Shown: positions 1 through 9,113, counted from the first letter of the stretch. The stretch is DNA of 64,000 nt from Streptococcus minor DSM 17118 (GCF_000377005.1 NZ_AQYB01000033.1:62001-126000), one strand, 5' to 3'. Numbers and translations: made by a program. Notes: generated from the sequence alone by a model not told the origin.

Positions 1-873
1 GATAAAGTGCACAAGGCGATTAAGGAATTGGATTACCTGCCTGATGCTTATGCAAGAGGTATGAAAATCAATAAGACCGAGACGGTGGCCCTCATCATTC
101 CAACCATTTGGCATCCATTTTTTGCAGAATTTTCTTTTTATGTTGAAAATGAATTGAGTAAACAGGGTTATAAGCTTCTGCTTTGCAATATTGATGGGGA
201 TAAAAAAGAGATTGAGTATATCACCATGCTCAAGCAAAATAAGGTGGATGGCATCATCGCCATTACTTACAGTCCCATTGAAGATTACCTGACGACCAAT
301 ATTCCTTTTGTCAGTATCGATCGGACTTATGAGAATAAACATATTGCCTGTGTTACTTCTGACAACAAGGCGGGTGCCCAACTAGCCGCTCAAAAACTGA
401 TTGAAAAGGGTTGTCGTGAAATTGCCTTTGTTGGAAGCCACAATAGCACCAATAATGAGACAAAGAACCGGCATCTTTATTTCGAGCAGTATTTGACAAG
501 GGAAGGTTACCATTGCCATTCTTTTGATATTGAGGAACCGTTTGATAATTTTGTCGAGCAGCTGGAAGTATTTTTGAAGGAACATCCTCAAATTGATGGT
601 ATCTTTGCAATCAATGACTTTGTTGCCCTAGATGTCATCGATATTTTAGAACATTTAGGAAAAAAAGTTCCGGATGATGTACAAGTCATCGGTTATGATG
701 GGATCCGATTGGCAAATGAACGAAGGTATCCAGTTAGCACGATCAAGCAACCCCTTGAATTGATGGCAAAAGAAGCGGTGCAGATGCTGCTTAGTGTCAT
801 TGATGGGGAGTCTTACCCCCTCCAATCCGTTCTGCCTATTAGCTTTAAGGAAGGTCCGACCACAAAAAAATAA
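1..873 (+). CDS. susR: LacI-family transcriptional regulator of the sus operon (5' end off window)
   Basis: The reading frame is open from base 1, so the gene begins outside the window; the visible part lacks most of the N-terminal helix-turn-helix and starts in the hinge-proximal helix (AIKELDYLPDAYARG). The rest is a periplasmic-binding-like sugar-sensor domain typical of LacI/GalR repressors (VALIIPTIWHPFFAEF, VDGIIAITY, GIFAINDFVALDVIDIL, VQVIGYDGIRLA). It ends 175 bp before the transporter genes of a fructooligosaccharide operon, matching the pneumococcal susR-susT1-susT2-susX-susH order, so it probably represses that operon through the GAAACGTTTC sites at 962-973 and 1022-1033. The effector is inferred (sucrose or fructooligosaccharide-derived sugar). 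Family call is secure, gene name is by context. Confidence 0.85.
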   Translation, partial: DKVHKAIKELDYLPDAYARGMKINKTETVALIIPTIWHPFFAEFSFYVENELSKQGYKLLLCNIDGDKKEIEYITMLKQNKVDGIIAITYSPIEDYLTTNIPFVSIDRTYENKHIACVTSDNKAGAQLAAQKLIEKGCREIAFVGSHNSTNNETKNRHLYFEQYLTREGYHCHSFDIEEPFDNFVEQLEVFLKEHPQIDGIFAINDFVALDVIDILEHLGKKVPDDVQVIGYDGIRLANERRYPVSTIKQPLELMAKEAVQMLLSVIDGESYPLQSVLPISFKEGPTTKK

Positions 874-891
874 AAAATTTCAGTTTTTCTC

Positions 892-920
892 TTGACAGAA
901 AGCGCTCACAATGATAAGAT
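892..920 (+). promoter_or_regulatory. sus operon promoter with CcpA-type cre site in the spacer
   Basis: TTGACA at 892-897 and TAAGAT at 915-920 are separated by 17 bp. The spacer contains GAAAGCGCTCACA (898-910), which fits the cre consensus TGWAARCGYTWNCW with two mismatches, so CcpA would block RNA polymerase directly. It lies just after the susR stop and drives susT1 with a leader of about 120 nt. Confidence 0.7.
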
Positions 921-961
921 GGTCTCAAGAAGAAATAAATTTTTATTTTTTGGTCAAAAAC

Positions 962-973
962 TGAAACGTTTCA
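962..973 (+). promoter_or_regulatory. LacI-type operator 1 (TGAAACGTTTCA)
   Basis: Perfect 12-bp palindrome in the sus leader. An identical copy with the same flanks lies 60 bp downstream. Inferred SusR binding site. Confidence 0.6.
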
Positions 974-1021
974 AAAATTTAGAGGCTTTATTCATATAAG
1001 GTCTTTAAGTTCACAAAAAAC

Positions 1022-1033
1022 TGAAACGTTTCA
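1022..1033 (+). promoter_or_regulatory. LacI-type operator 2 (TGAAACGTTTCA)
   Basis: Second copy of the palindrome, exactly 60 bp after the first and directly ahead of the susT1 ribosome binding site (AAGGAGG, 1037-1043). Two sites on the same helix face suggest cooperative or looping repression by SusR. Confidence 0.6.
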
Positions 1034-1048
1034 AAAAAGGAGGTTTAC

Positions 1049-1966
1049 ATGCGAAAAGATGTTTCTAACCTAAGTTTCTTGGAAAAGCTCAAGCAACAAA
1101 AACTCTTACTCTTGATGTTGGTTCCGGGACTTTTGTTGACATTTGTTTTTAGGTACATCCCCATGTATGGGGTCCTCATTGCCTTTAAGGATTACAACCC
1201 CTTAAAAGGGGTCCTGGGAAGTGAGTGGATCGGATTCGAGGAATTTACCAAATTCCTTTCCTCACCAAACTTTGGAATGCTCCTAGGCAACACCTTAAAA
1301 CTTAGTGTTTATGGCTTGCTGTTAGGTTTTTTACCACCGATTATTCTGGCCATTATGCTCAATCAACTCTTGAGCGAAAAAGCTAAGAAACGGATCCAGT
1401 TGGTTCTTTATGCGCCAAACTTTATTTCCGTCGTGGTCATTGTCGGTATGATTTTCCTCTTCTTCTCCGTTAGCGGTCCGGTCAATGCCATCCTTGGAAT
1501 TTTTGGGATTGAAGCCAACTTCTTGACCGATGCAGATTTCTTCCGACCCCTCTATATCCTGAGTGGTATCTGGCAGGGAATGGGTTGGGCCTCTACCCTT
1601 TACACGGCAACCCTCGTAAATGTTGATACATCTTTAATCGAAGCAGCCAAACTTGATGGGGCCAATATCTTCCAGCGCATCTGGCATATTGATTTACCCG
1701 CCCTTAAGCCTGTCATGGTTATTCAGTTTATCTTGGCCGCTGGTGGCATCATGAACGTCGGTTATGAAAAAGCCTTTCTGATGCAAACCTCGCTCAACCT
1801 AACCAGCTCCGAAATTATTTCTACCTATGTCTATAAAATCGGTTTGGTATCAGGTGACTACTCTTATTCAACTGCAGTTGGTTTGTTCAACGCCCTTATC
1901 AATATTATTCTCTTGATTGCTGTCAATAAGGTTGTTAAACGTATCAATGACGGTCAAGGTTTATAG
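1049..1966 (+). CDS. susT1: Sugar ABC transporter permease 1 (CUT1, LplB-like)
   Basis: Integral membrane protein of 305 residues with about six hydrophobic segments, the first near residues 17-37. The cytoplasmic EAA loop that docks on the ATPase is visible (EAAKLDGANIFQRIWHIDLP, around residues 203-222). The LplB-like N-terminus (RYIPMYGVLIAFKDYNP) is typical of the subgroup pairing with large about 540-residue binding lipoproteins. It is the first gene of a tightly spaced operon with susT2 (9-bp gap) and susX. No ATP-binding subunit is encoded here, as in the pneumococcal sus locus, where a shared sugar ATPase (MsmK) energises several CUT1 importers. Start chosen after AAGGAGG. Predicted role: import of short fructans such as kestose and nystose. 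Confidence 0.9.
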   Translation: MRKDVSNLSFLEKLKQQKLLLLMLVPGLLLTFVFRYIPMYGVLIAFKDYNPLKGVLGSEWIGFEEFTKFLSSPNFGMLLGNTLKLSVYGLLLGFLPPIILAIMLNQLLSEKAKKRIQLVLYAPNFISVVVIVGMIFLFFSVSGPVNAILGIFGIEANFLTDADFFRPLYILSGIWQGMGWASTLYTATLVNVDTSLIEAAKLDGANIFQRIWHIDLPALKPVMVIQFILAAGGIMNVGYEKAFLMQTSLNLTSSEIISTYVYKIGLVSGDYSYSTAVGLFNALINIILLIAVNKVVKRINDGQGL

Positions 1967-1975
1967 GAGGCTTAC

Positions 1976-2863
1976 ATGAATACACAAATGTACACAAAAT
2001 TTGACAGAAGGATGCTGATTGTCAATAAAATCTTACTAGCATTCTTAGTCTTGATTACAGTGGTTCCGATGGTCTATATTTTGATAGCCTCCTTTATGGA
2101 TCCACAGGCTTTGGTGAGTAAGGGAATCAGTTTTGACCCCAATGACTGGTCCATTGAAGGCTACGAACGGGTATTCTCTGATAAGTCCATTCTTCGTGGT
2201 TTCTTCAACTCTCTCTTTTACTCCTTTGCCTTTGCCTTTATTACAGTAGCAGTCTCTGTCTTGACAGCCTATCCTCTCTCTCGAAAGGATTTGCTTGGTA
2301 AGAGATGGATCAACGCCTTCCTAGTCTTCACCATGTTCTTTGGTGGTGGCTTGGTACCGACTTATCTATTGGTCAAGGATTTGGGAATGCTCAATACCGT
2401 TTGGGCCATTATCATTCCTGGTGCGGTCAACGTATGGAATATCATTTTGGCTAGAACCTACTTCCAAGGGATTCCGGATGAGCTGGTTGAAGCAGCTGTT
2501 ATTGATGGGGCCAATGAGTTCCAGATTTTTTGGAAAATCATGCTCCCGCTCGCTAAGCCCATTATGTTTGTTCTCTTCCTTTATGCCTTTGTCGGTCAGT
2601 GGAACTCTTACTTTGATGCTATGATTTACATCAAGGATCCTGATTTGGAGCCACTCCAACTAGTTCTTCGTAAAATCCTCATCCAAAGTGAGCCAGCAAA
2701 GGATATGATTGGGGCTCAAGCAGCCATGAATGAGATGAAACGGATTGCTGAAATGATTAAGTATGCGACCATTGTCATCTCCAGCTTGCCATTGATTGTG
2801 ATGTATCCATTCTTCCAGAAATACTTTGACAAGGGTATTATGGCTGGATCCTTAAAAGGCTAA
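1976..2863 (+). CDS. susT2: Sugar ABC transporter permease 2 (CUT1, YtcP-like)
   Basis: Second membrane subunit of the sus importer, 295 residues with about six transmembrane segments and the EAA loop EAAVIDGANEFQIFWKIMLP (around residues 179-198). It follows susT1 after 9 bp with its own AGGAGG. It should form a heterodimer with SusT1 as the translocation channel for fructooligosaccharides delivered by SusX. Family assignment rests on the EAA loop, length and position; substrate is inferred from the locus. Confidence 0.9.
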   Translation: MNTQMYTKFDRRMLIVNKILLAFLVLITVVPMVYILIASFMDPQALVSKGISFDPNDWSIEGYERVFSDKSILRGFFNSLFYSFAFAFITVAVSVLTAYPLSRKDLLGKRWINAFLVFTMFFGGGLVPTYLLVKDLGMLNTVWAIIIPGAVNVWNIILARTYFQGIPDELVEAAVIDGANEFQIFWKIMLPLAKPIMFVLFLYAFVGQWNSYFDAMIYIKDPDLEPLQLVLRKILIQSEPAKDMIGAQAAMNEMKRIAEMIKYATIVISSLPLIVMYPFFQKYFDKGIMAGSLKG

Positions 2864-2970
2864 TAGCTTGTCACCCAGTTTCCTTTTCCTGAGCATCAAA
2901 AGGTTCATGCAGTAAAATGGAAACGATAAAATTATCCATATTTAAGTAAAAAAATAGGAGGTTGTTTCTA

Positions 2971-4581
2971 ATGAAACAGAAATTTGGAAAAACAGTTGTT
3001 GCTCTTCTAGCTAGCACGGTTCTCTTAGCAGCTTGTGGCTCGAAAGAACAAGCATCTAGTCCGGACTATGAACTGAAAAATGTTCAATTCCCACTCGAGG
3101 AAAAAGTGACCTTGAAATTCATGACAGCAAGTTCACCACTTGCGCCAGCAAATCCAAATGAAAAATTGATCTTCCAACGCATGGAGGAAGCAACTGGGGT
3201 GCATATCGAGTGGACCAACTACCAGTCTGACTTTGGTGAAAAACGGAACCTAGATATCGCTTCGGGAGACCTCCCAGATGCGATTCACAATGATGGGGCA
3301 TCCGATGTCGAGTTAATGAACTGGGCTAATCAAGGGGTTATTGTTCCAGTTGAAGATTTGATCGATGAGCATATGCCAAATCTCAAGAAGATCTTGGATG
3401 AAAATCCAGAGTACCGTTCCATGATTACGGCCCCAGATGGCCATATCTATTCCTTCCCATGGATCGAAGAGTTGGGAGAAGGAAAAGAGTCTATCCATAC
3501 AGTCAGTGATATTGCCTGGATTAACACAGAATGGTTAGACAAACTAGGTCTTGAAATGCCACAAACAACTGACGACCTGGTGAAGGTCCTTGAAGCCTTC
3601 AAGACAAAAGATCCAAACGGCAACGGTAAGGCAGATGAAATCCCAATGTCCTTTGTCAACGGTAACGGCGGCGAAGACTTCAAGATTCTCTTTGGTGCCT
3701 TTGGGGTCGGAGATAATGACGAACATTTGGTAGTCAATAATGATGGTACGGTAGACTTTACTGCCGATAACGAGGACTATAAAGAAGGTGTTCAATTCAT
3801 GCGCACCTTGCAAGAAAAAGGTCTGATTGACCCAGAAGCTTTTGAACAAGACTGGAATACTTACTTAGCTAAGGGAAGTGAAAACCTCTACGGTGTTTAC
3901 TTTACTTGGGACAAGGCCAACATCACTGGTATGAATGATACCTATGATATCTTGCCTGTATTGGCAGGTCCTGATGGTACCAAACATATCACTCGTACAA
4001 ACGGTATGGGCTTCCAGCGTGATCGGATGGTCATCACATCAGCTAATAAAAACCTTGAGTTGACCGCTAAGTGGATTGATGCACAATACGAGCCAATTCA
4101 ATCTGTACAAAATAACTGGGGTACATATGGTGATGAGACCCAACAGAACATCTTTGAATACGATGAAGCAACTAACAGCCTCAAACACTTGCCTCTAAAC
4201 GGTACGGCTCCAGGTGAACTTCGTCAGAAGACAGAAGTCGGCGGTCCATTGGCGATTCTGGATGAGTACTATGGAACTGTAACAACCATGCCAGACGATG
4301 CCAAATGGCGTTTGGACTTGATGCATGCGACCTACCTTGATTATGTGACAAATGACAATATCTATCCTCGCGTCTTCATGGAACAGGAAGATTTGGACAA
4401 GATTGCCCAAGTTGAGGCAGACATGAACGACTATATTTACCGTAAACGGGCTGAGTGGATCGTAAATGGTGGTGTCGACGAAGAGTGGGATAGCTACCTG
4501 AAAGAACTGGAAAGCTATGGCTTGTCTGACTGGCTTGAAATCAAACAGAAATACTACGACCAATATAAAGAAAACGAATAA
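2971..4581 (+). CDS. susX: Fructooligosaccharide-binding lipoprotein
   Basis: Extracellular solute-binding protein of 536 residues. The N-terminus is a lipoprotein signal with lipobox LLAAC, lipidated Cys22, followed by a short linker rich in S and Q. A Ca-binding-like insertion (TKDPNGNGKADEIP) is typical of the large LplA/FusA group. I chose ATG 2971, which has AGGAGG nine bases upstream; a TTG three codons earlier abuts the same Shine-Dalgarno and is unlikely. It is the third gene of the sus operon, preceded by a 107-bp gap containing an imperfect hairpin (CCTTTT 2882-2887 with AAAAGG 2898-2903). The pneumococcal homologue SusX/FusA binds kestose, nystose and longer fructans, and the adjacent GH32 enzyme supports the same substrate here. 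Confidence 0.9.
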   Translation: MKQKFGKTVVALLASTVLLAACGSKEQASSPDYELKNVQFPLEEKVTLKFMTASSPLAPANPNEKLIFQRMEEATGVHIEWTNYQSDFGEKRNLDIASGDLPDAIHNDGASDVELMNWANQGVIVPVEDLIDEHMPNLKKILDENPEYRSMITAPDGHIYSFPWIEELGEGKESIHTVSDIAWINTEWLDKLGLEMPQTTDDLVKVLEAFKTKDPNGNGKADEIPMSFVNGNGGEDFKILFGAFGVGDNDEHLVVNNDGTVDFTADNEDYKEGVQFMRTLQEKGLIDPEAFEQDWNTYLAKGSENLYGVYFTWDKANITGMNDTYDILPVLAGPDGTKHITRTNGMGFQRDRMVITSANKNLELTAKWIDAQYEPIQSVQNNWGTYGDETQQNIFEYDEATNSLKHLPLNGTAPGELRQKTEVGGPLAILDEYYGTVTTMPDDAKWRLDLMHATYLDYVTNDNIYPRVFMEQEDLDKIAQVEADMNDYIYRKRAEWIVNGGVDEEWDSYLKELESYGLSDWLEIKQKYYDQYKENE

Positions 4582-4611
4582 TAAGAAATGAGAAAGGAGA
4601 TTTCCGCGAGC

Positions 4612-5961
4612 ATGATTGATGATGCAAATCACTATATCTCAGAGAAGAAGAACTCCATAAATCAGACTTTTAAACCAAGTGCCCATTTCTCCGCCCCTAT
4701 CGGCTGGATTAATGATCCCAATGGATTTATCTTTTTCCGAGGCGAATACCATCTCTTTTACCAATTCTATCCTTACGGTTCCTTCTGGGGTCCCATGCAC
4801 TGGGGTCATGCCAAAACTAAGGATTTTGTAGAGTGGGAGCATTTGCCTGTGGCTCTGGCTCCTGATATGCCTTACGACAAAGACGGCTGTTTTTCTGGCA
4901 GTGCCATCGTCAAAGATGATACCCTCTGGCTCATGTACACCGGAAATGTCGTCAATAATGACGGAACTGTTGAGCAGATTCAAAACATGGCCTATTCCAA
5001 GGACGGCATCCATTTTGAAAAGATTCAGGAGAACCCTGTTGCGACAGGAGAGATTTTGCCAGCAGAACTAGTCGCTGCGGATTTTCGTGATCCTAAGCTC
5101 TTTGAAAAAGATGGCCGTTACTATGCAGTGGTGGCTGCCAAGCACAAGGATGAAATTGGAACGGTAGTTCTTCTGGGATCAGATGATTTGATTAAATGGA
5201 ATTTCGAGTCCATTTTCCTCAAAGGTCAATCCCACCAAGGTTTCATGTGGGAATGTCCAGACTTCTTTGAGTTGGATGGTCAAGCCTATATCACCGTTTC
5301 TCCAATGCGTTACGAGAGAACAGAAGAAGATTTTATCAATCTCAATTCAACGATTGCTATCGCAGGTCAGGTGGACTGGGACAAGAAAATTTTTGTCCAG
5401 ACCGCTGTGTCAGAAATAGACCATGGACATGATTTCTATGCCCCTCAAAGTCTCCTAGACGATAAAGAGCAACGCATCATCATCGCCTGGATGCACAACT
5501 GGGGACGGACTGTCGTTCCTCATGAATTGGAGCATGGCTGGGCCTGCAATATGACTCTTCCTCGTATCCTTCATAAGGATGGACAAAAGCTGAGGCAGGA
5601 AGTACCGGAGGCAGTAGTGGCATCCTTCCCAGAGCTCCAAGTCGGAGATGAGGTAGATTGCATCGGTCGCTTGGAATTGGACATCCAGAACGATGCAGTT
5701 TTCCGCTTGGGGGATGAGTCTGATTATATCGAATTTGGCTACCAAGCTGGTTCCGTTTTCATTGACCGCAGCCAACAAAAATTGACTATTACTGGTGAAG
5801 AAGAATGGGATATCAGCCGCCGTTCAGTTTCCATAGATGCCCACCATTTACAGGTTTTCCTTGATAAAAACTCATTGGAAATTTTTGTGAATTATGGACA
5901 GGAAAGTCTGACATCAGCTATCTATCTGCAAGGGAAAAAAATCTTGCAACAAGTAAAATAA
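4612..5961 (+). CDS. susH: GH32 beta-fructosidase / sucrose-6-phosphate hydrolase
   Basis: Cytoplasmic glycoside hydrolase of about 449 residues that cleaves terminal beta-D-fructose from sucrose or fructooligosaccharides. The family GH32 landmarks are all visible: GWINDPNG with the nucleophile Asp, FRDPK (transition-state Asp) and ECPD with the acid/base Glu, followed by a C-terminal beta-sandwich (DKNSLEIFVNYG). No signal peptide, so it acts on imported sugar. ATG 4612 has AAAGGAG at 4593-4599; an in-frame ATG at 4588 would add eight residues but has no clear ribosome binding site. Last gene of the sus operon, followed by a terminator. Confidence 0.9.
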   Translation: MIDDANHYISEKKNSINQTFKPSAHFSAPIGWINDPNGFIFFRGEYHLFYQFYPYGSFWGPMHWGHAKTKDFVEWEHLPVALAPDMPYDKDGCFSGSAIVKDDTLWLMYTGNVVNNDGTVEQIQNMAYSKDGIHFEKIQENPVATGEILPAELVAADFRDPKLFEKDGRYYAVVAAKHKDEIGTVVLLGSDDLIKWNFESIFLKGQSHQGFMWECPDFFELDGQAYITVSPMRYERTEEDFINLNSTIAIAGQVDWDKKIFVQTAVSEIDHGHDFYAPQSLLDDKEQRIIIAWMHNWGRTVVPHELEHGWACNMTLPRILHKDGQKLRQEVPEAVVASFPELQVGDEVDCIGRLELDIQNDAVFRLGDESDYIEFGYQAGSVFIDRSQQKLTITGEEEWDISRRSVSIDAHHLQVFLDKNSLEIFVNYGQESLTSAIYLQGKKILQQVK

Positions 5962-5967
5962 AAAAAG

Positions 5968-5996
5968 AATCTGAACCTTTCGTTTCAGATTTTTTT
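5968..5996 (+). terminator. Rho-independent terminator of the sus operon
   Basis: AATCTGAA (5968-5975) pairs with TTCAGATT (5984-5991), followed by a run of T. Confidence 0.8.
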
Positions 5997-6035
5997 GATA
6001 TCTACCTATTAATGCTTAAGTAAATTGACAACAAG

Positions 6036-6044
6036 TGATATAAT
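6036..6044 (+). promoter_or_regulatory. Extended -10 promoter for the 6082 gene
   Basis: TGATATAAT is a perfect extended -10 element; the -35 region is weak (TTAAGT, 6016-6021). A TTGACA at 6025-6030 is too close to pair with it. Confidence 0.5.
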
Positions 6045-6081
6045 ATTACTATAAAATAATTATTCAGGGGAAGGTTGTAGC

Positions 6082-6486
6082 ATGAAAAAAATATGGAATT
6101 CTTGGTTGCAAGAAGCTGTTTTTATCTACTGCTTTATTTATACAGCAGTCACCATTGTAAACAGCATCGCCTATCTCATGCAGGGAATCAGAGAAGACCC
6201 TAGTGGCAACTGGCACGAACTGACACGGGCTATGATTACTTTTATCGGAGTTTTGGCCTATATTTTGGCTAAAAAATTGCCTGTAAAAAATGTCTTCCTC
6301 CGCTCTGGCATCGTTTATGCTATCACTTTGCCTTTTGTCTTTTGTATGGTCTGGATGTGGCAATTCATCGAACCCCTGGCAGAAAGTGCCTATCGAGACA
6401 TCTTCTTCAATTATACTGGACTCTTTCTGATTGTCTCTTCAATCGCCATGTTTGGTCAAAAAGTAAGAGGAAAAGGGCAAGTTTAA
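6082..6486 (+). CDS. Small four-helix integral membrane protein, conserved hypothetical
   Basis: A 134-residue protein with about four hydrophobic segments (roughly residues 12-33, 50-68, 78-97, 107-124) and a positively charged C-terminus (KVRGKGQV). It resembles short streptococcal DUF-type membrane proteins (possibly DUF6608), but no function can be assigned. It has its own promoter (6036-6044) and AGGGGAAGG upstream. It is followed by a broken DfsB gene and is not part of the sus operon, which ends in a terminator. Confidence 0.7.
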   Translation: MKKIWNSWLQEAVFIYCFIYTAVTIVNSIAYLMQGIREDPSGNWHELTRAMITFIGVLAYILAKKLPVKNVFLRSGIVYAITLPFVFCMVWMWQFIEPLAESAYRDIFFNYTGLFLIVSSIAMFGQKVRGKGQV

Positions 6487-6517
6487 TCTGTTTTATAACC
6501 TAAAATAGAAGGAGCTG

Positions 6518-6695
6518 ATGTTCGTGCCAAGACCAACCACAAAGGACGATTTATTGGCTGCTGCTCAGAAAAACTATGAGAAGTTAAATACTCTCATTTC
6601 AAAAAATGTCCGAGAAAGAATTTCATACTCCCTTTGATTTTTCCAAGGATGAAAAGAAAAAAGAGGCCCATCAAAAAAATTGTAAGATTAAATAA
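6518..6695 (+). pseudogene. DfsB/ClbS-family four-helix-bundle gene, frameshifted and truncated
   Basis: Frame 1 from ATG 6518 (or GTG 6524; AGAAGGAG at 6507-6513) reads PRPTTKDDLLAAAQKNYEKL, the standard N-terminus of DfsB/ClbS proteins. After the A-run at 6601-6606 the homology continues one frame over (MSEKEFHTPFDFSKDEKKKE), as if one extra A had been inserted. The second frame then ends after EAHQKNCKIK at 6695, so about two thirds of the usual 170-residue protein is missing. Members protect against or modify small genotoxic or lipid-like molecules. This copy cannot make a working protein. Confidence 0.75.
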
Positions 6696-6699
6696 ACAG

Positions 6700-6732
6700 A
6701 GAAGGAGAAGGAAATTTAACCTTCTCTTTTTC
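6700..6732 (+). terminator. Rho-independent terminator
   Basis: GAGAAGG (6705-6711) pairs with CCTTCTC (6720-6726); the outer bases also pair and a T-run follows. It sits right after the DfsB remnant. Confidence 0.7.
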
Positions 6733-6793
6733 TTACCTTCATTCTTTAAAGCAAAATCTCCACTCAACCAAGCCAGCATTTTTCCGTAAAAAA

Positions 6794-6802
6794 TGGTATG
6801 AT
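6794..6802 (+). promoter_or_regulatory. pcrA promoter (extended -10)
   Basis: TGGTATGAT is an extended -10 box 31 bp upstream of the pcrA ATG; no good -35. Confidence 0.5.
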
Positions 6803-6833
6803 AGGAAGGCAGTATTTTATAACGGAGTAAAGA

Positions 6834-9113
6834 ATGAATTCACTATTAAACGGAATGAACGACAGACAAGCGGAGGCGGTGCGAACAACGGAAGGACCGC
6901 TTTTAATCATGGCCGGAGCTGGGTCTGGTAAGACACGAGTCTTAACCCACCGCATTGCCTACTTAATCGATGAGAAGATGGTCAATCCATGGAATATCCT
7001 TGCTATTACCTTTACAAACAAGGCGGCGCGTGAGATGAAGGAGCGGGCTATGTTGCTCAATCCTGCAACCCAGGATAGTTTGATTGCTACTTTCCACTCT
7101 ATGTGTGTACGGATTTTGCGCAGGGATGCAGATCATATCGGCTACAATCGAAATTTCACTATCGTGGACCCTGGTGAGCAGCGGACCCTGATGAAGCGGA
7201 TCATGAAGGAGCTTAATCTAGATCCAAAGCAGTGGAGTGAACGCACGATTTTAGGAACGATTTCGAATGCAAAGAATGACCTGATAGATGAAATAGCTTA
7301 TGACATGCAGGCTGGTGATTTTTACACAGAAGTCGTGGCCAAGTGCTATAAGGCGTATCAGAAGGAATTGCGCCAGTCGGAGGCCATGGACTTTGATGAT
7401 CTTATCATGATGACGTTACGTCTCTTTGACCAACACCCTGAAGTCCTGACTTATTACCAGCAACGTTATCAGTATATCCATGTCGATGAGTACCAAGATA
7501 CCAACCATGCCCAGTACCAGCTGGTCAAACTCTTGGCTTCCCGTTTTAAAAATATCTGTGTAGTCGGAGATGCAGACCAATCTATCTATGGTTGGCGGGG
7601 AGCTGACATGCAGAATATTTTAGATTTTGAAAAAGATTATCCAGATGCCAAGGTGGTTTTGTTGGAAGAAAATTATCGCTCGACAAAGACTATCTTGCGA
7701 GCTGCCAATGATGTCATTGAGCGCAATAAGAACCGCCGTCCTAAGAAACTCTGGACTCAAAATGAAGAGGGAGAGAAGGTTGTCTACTATCGGGCAAATG
7801 ATGAGCAAGATGAGTCTATCTTTATTGCAGGTAAGATAGATGAATTAGCGCGTGAAGGTGCTAATTATAAGGATATGGCTGTCCTTTATCGCACCAATGC
7901 CCAGTCTCGGACCATCGAAGAAGCCCTTCTCAAGTCTAATATCCCCTATACTATGGTTGGTGGGACCAAATTCTACAGCCGCAAGGAAATCCGTGATATT
8001 ATTGCTTATCTGAATGTCATTGCAAACCCAGCAGACAATATTTCTTTTGAGCGGATTGTTAACGAACCAAAACGTGGAGTGGGTCCAGGGAGTCTCACTA
8101 AAATCCGTGATTTTGCTAGCGCACAGGAGATGTCTCTATTAGAAGCTGCGGATAACATTATGCTGTCGGGTGTTAAAGGGAAAGCTGCCCAGGCCGTTTG
8201 GGATTTAGCTCAAATACTCTACCGGTTACGAGGTCAGTTGGATGAGATGACTGTAACAGAGCTTGCAGAGGCCGTATTGTCAGAAACAGGTTACATGACG
8301 GCTCTGACTGTTCAGGGAACTTTGGAGGCCAATGCCCGCATTGAAAATATCCAGGAATTTCTCTCCGTTACCAAGAGCTTTGATGAGAAAGAATCCGAAG
8401 AAGAAGAGACAGGATTGGATAAGCTAAGCCGTTTTCTTAATGACTTGGCATTGATTGCGGATACAGATGATGGTGATAGCGAGGCAGCGGAAGTAACCCT
8501 TATGACTCTCCACGCAGCTAAGGGTTTAGAATTTCCAGTGGTCTTTTTGATTGGGATGGAGGAAAATGTCTTTCCTCTCAGTCGAGCCTCTGACAATGAA
8601 AGTGAGCTAGAAGAGGAACGTCGTCTTGCCTATGTCGGTATTACACGGGCAGAGAAGACTCTTTATTTGACAAATGCCAATTCGCGCTTGTTGTATGGAC
8701 GAACCAGCTACAATCAGCCTAGTAGATTCATCCGTGAAATCTCTTCTGACTTGCTGGATTACCAAGGATTGGCAAGGCCAGCCAATACCAGCTTTAAGGC
8801 CTCCTATGTCAACGGAAAAACTAGCCAGTTTGGTCAGGGGATGAGTCTAGCACAGGCCTTGCAAACTCGAAAATCAGCAGCCCAACCAGTTCGTCATCTA
8901 GGTGGAGACTTACCTTTTGGGAAGTCAACTGATTCACTTTTATCGACCACGACCTGGTCTATTGGTGACATTGCTGTCCATAGAAAATGGGGTGAGGGAA
9001 CAGTTTTAGAAGTATCAGGCAGTGGCCAGCAACAAGAGTTGAAAATCAACTTTCCAGGTTTAGGCTTGAAGAAAGTTTTGGCAGCCATTGCACCAATCAA
9101 GAAAAAAGAGTAG
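6834..9113 (+). CDS. pcrA: ATP-dependent 3'-5' DNA helicase PcrA (UvrD family)
   Basis: Superfamily 1A helicase of 759 residues that unwinds DNA in repair and rolling-circle replication and removes RecA from DNA. Motifs in order: Walker A AGAGSGKTRVL (about residues 27-37), Walker B/DExx VDEYQDTNHAQ, motif III GDADQSIYGWRGAD, motif V TLHAAKGLEFPVVFL and motif VI EERRLAYVGITRAEK. The C-terminal RNA-polymerase-binding Tudor-like domain is present (DIAVHRKWGEGTVLEV). Length is normal. Monocistronic by context: own promoter, and no gene for about 260 bp downstream. Confidence 0.97.
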   Translation: MNSLLNGMNDRQAEAVRTTEGPLLIMAGAGSGKTRVLTHRIAYLIDEKMVNPWNILAITFTNKAAREMKERAMLLNPATQDSLIATFHSMCVRILRRDADHIGYNRNFTIVDPGEQRTLMKRIMKELNLDPKQWSERTILGTISNAKNDLIDEIAYDMQAGDFYTEVVAKCYKAYQKELRQSEAMDFDDLIMMTLRLFDQHPEVLTYYQQRYQYIHVDEYQDTNHAQYQLVKLLASRFKNICVVGDADQSIYGWRGADMQNILDFEKDYPDAKVVLLEENYRSTKTILRAANDVIERNKNRRPKKLWTQNEEGEKVVYYRANDEQDESIFIAGKIDELAREGANYKDMAVLYRTNAQSRTIEEALLKSNIPYTMVGGTKFYSRKEIRDIIAYLNVIANPADNISFERIVNEPKRGVGPGSLTKIRDFASAQEMSLLEAADNIMLSGVKGKAAQAVWDLAQILYRLRGQLDEMTVTELAEAVLSETGYMTALTVQGTLEANARIENIQEFLSVTKSFDEKESEEEETGLDKLSRFLNDLALIADTDDGDSEAAEVTLMTLHAAKGLEFPVVFLIGMEENVFPLSRASDNESELEEERRLAYVGITRAEKTLYLTNANSRLLYGRTSYNQPSRFIREISSDLLDYQGLARPANTSFKASYVNGKTSQFGQGMSLAQALQTRKSAAQPVRHLGGDLPFGKSTDSLLSTTTWSIGDIAVHRKWGEGTVLEVSGSGQQQELKINFPGLGLKKVLAAIAPIKKKE

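Noticed and set aside
4195-4632. 145-codon minus-strand ORF across susX and susH
   Set aside because: Antisense to two well supported genes, with no family features.
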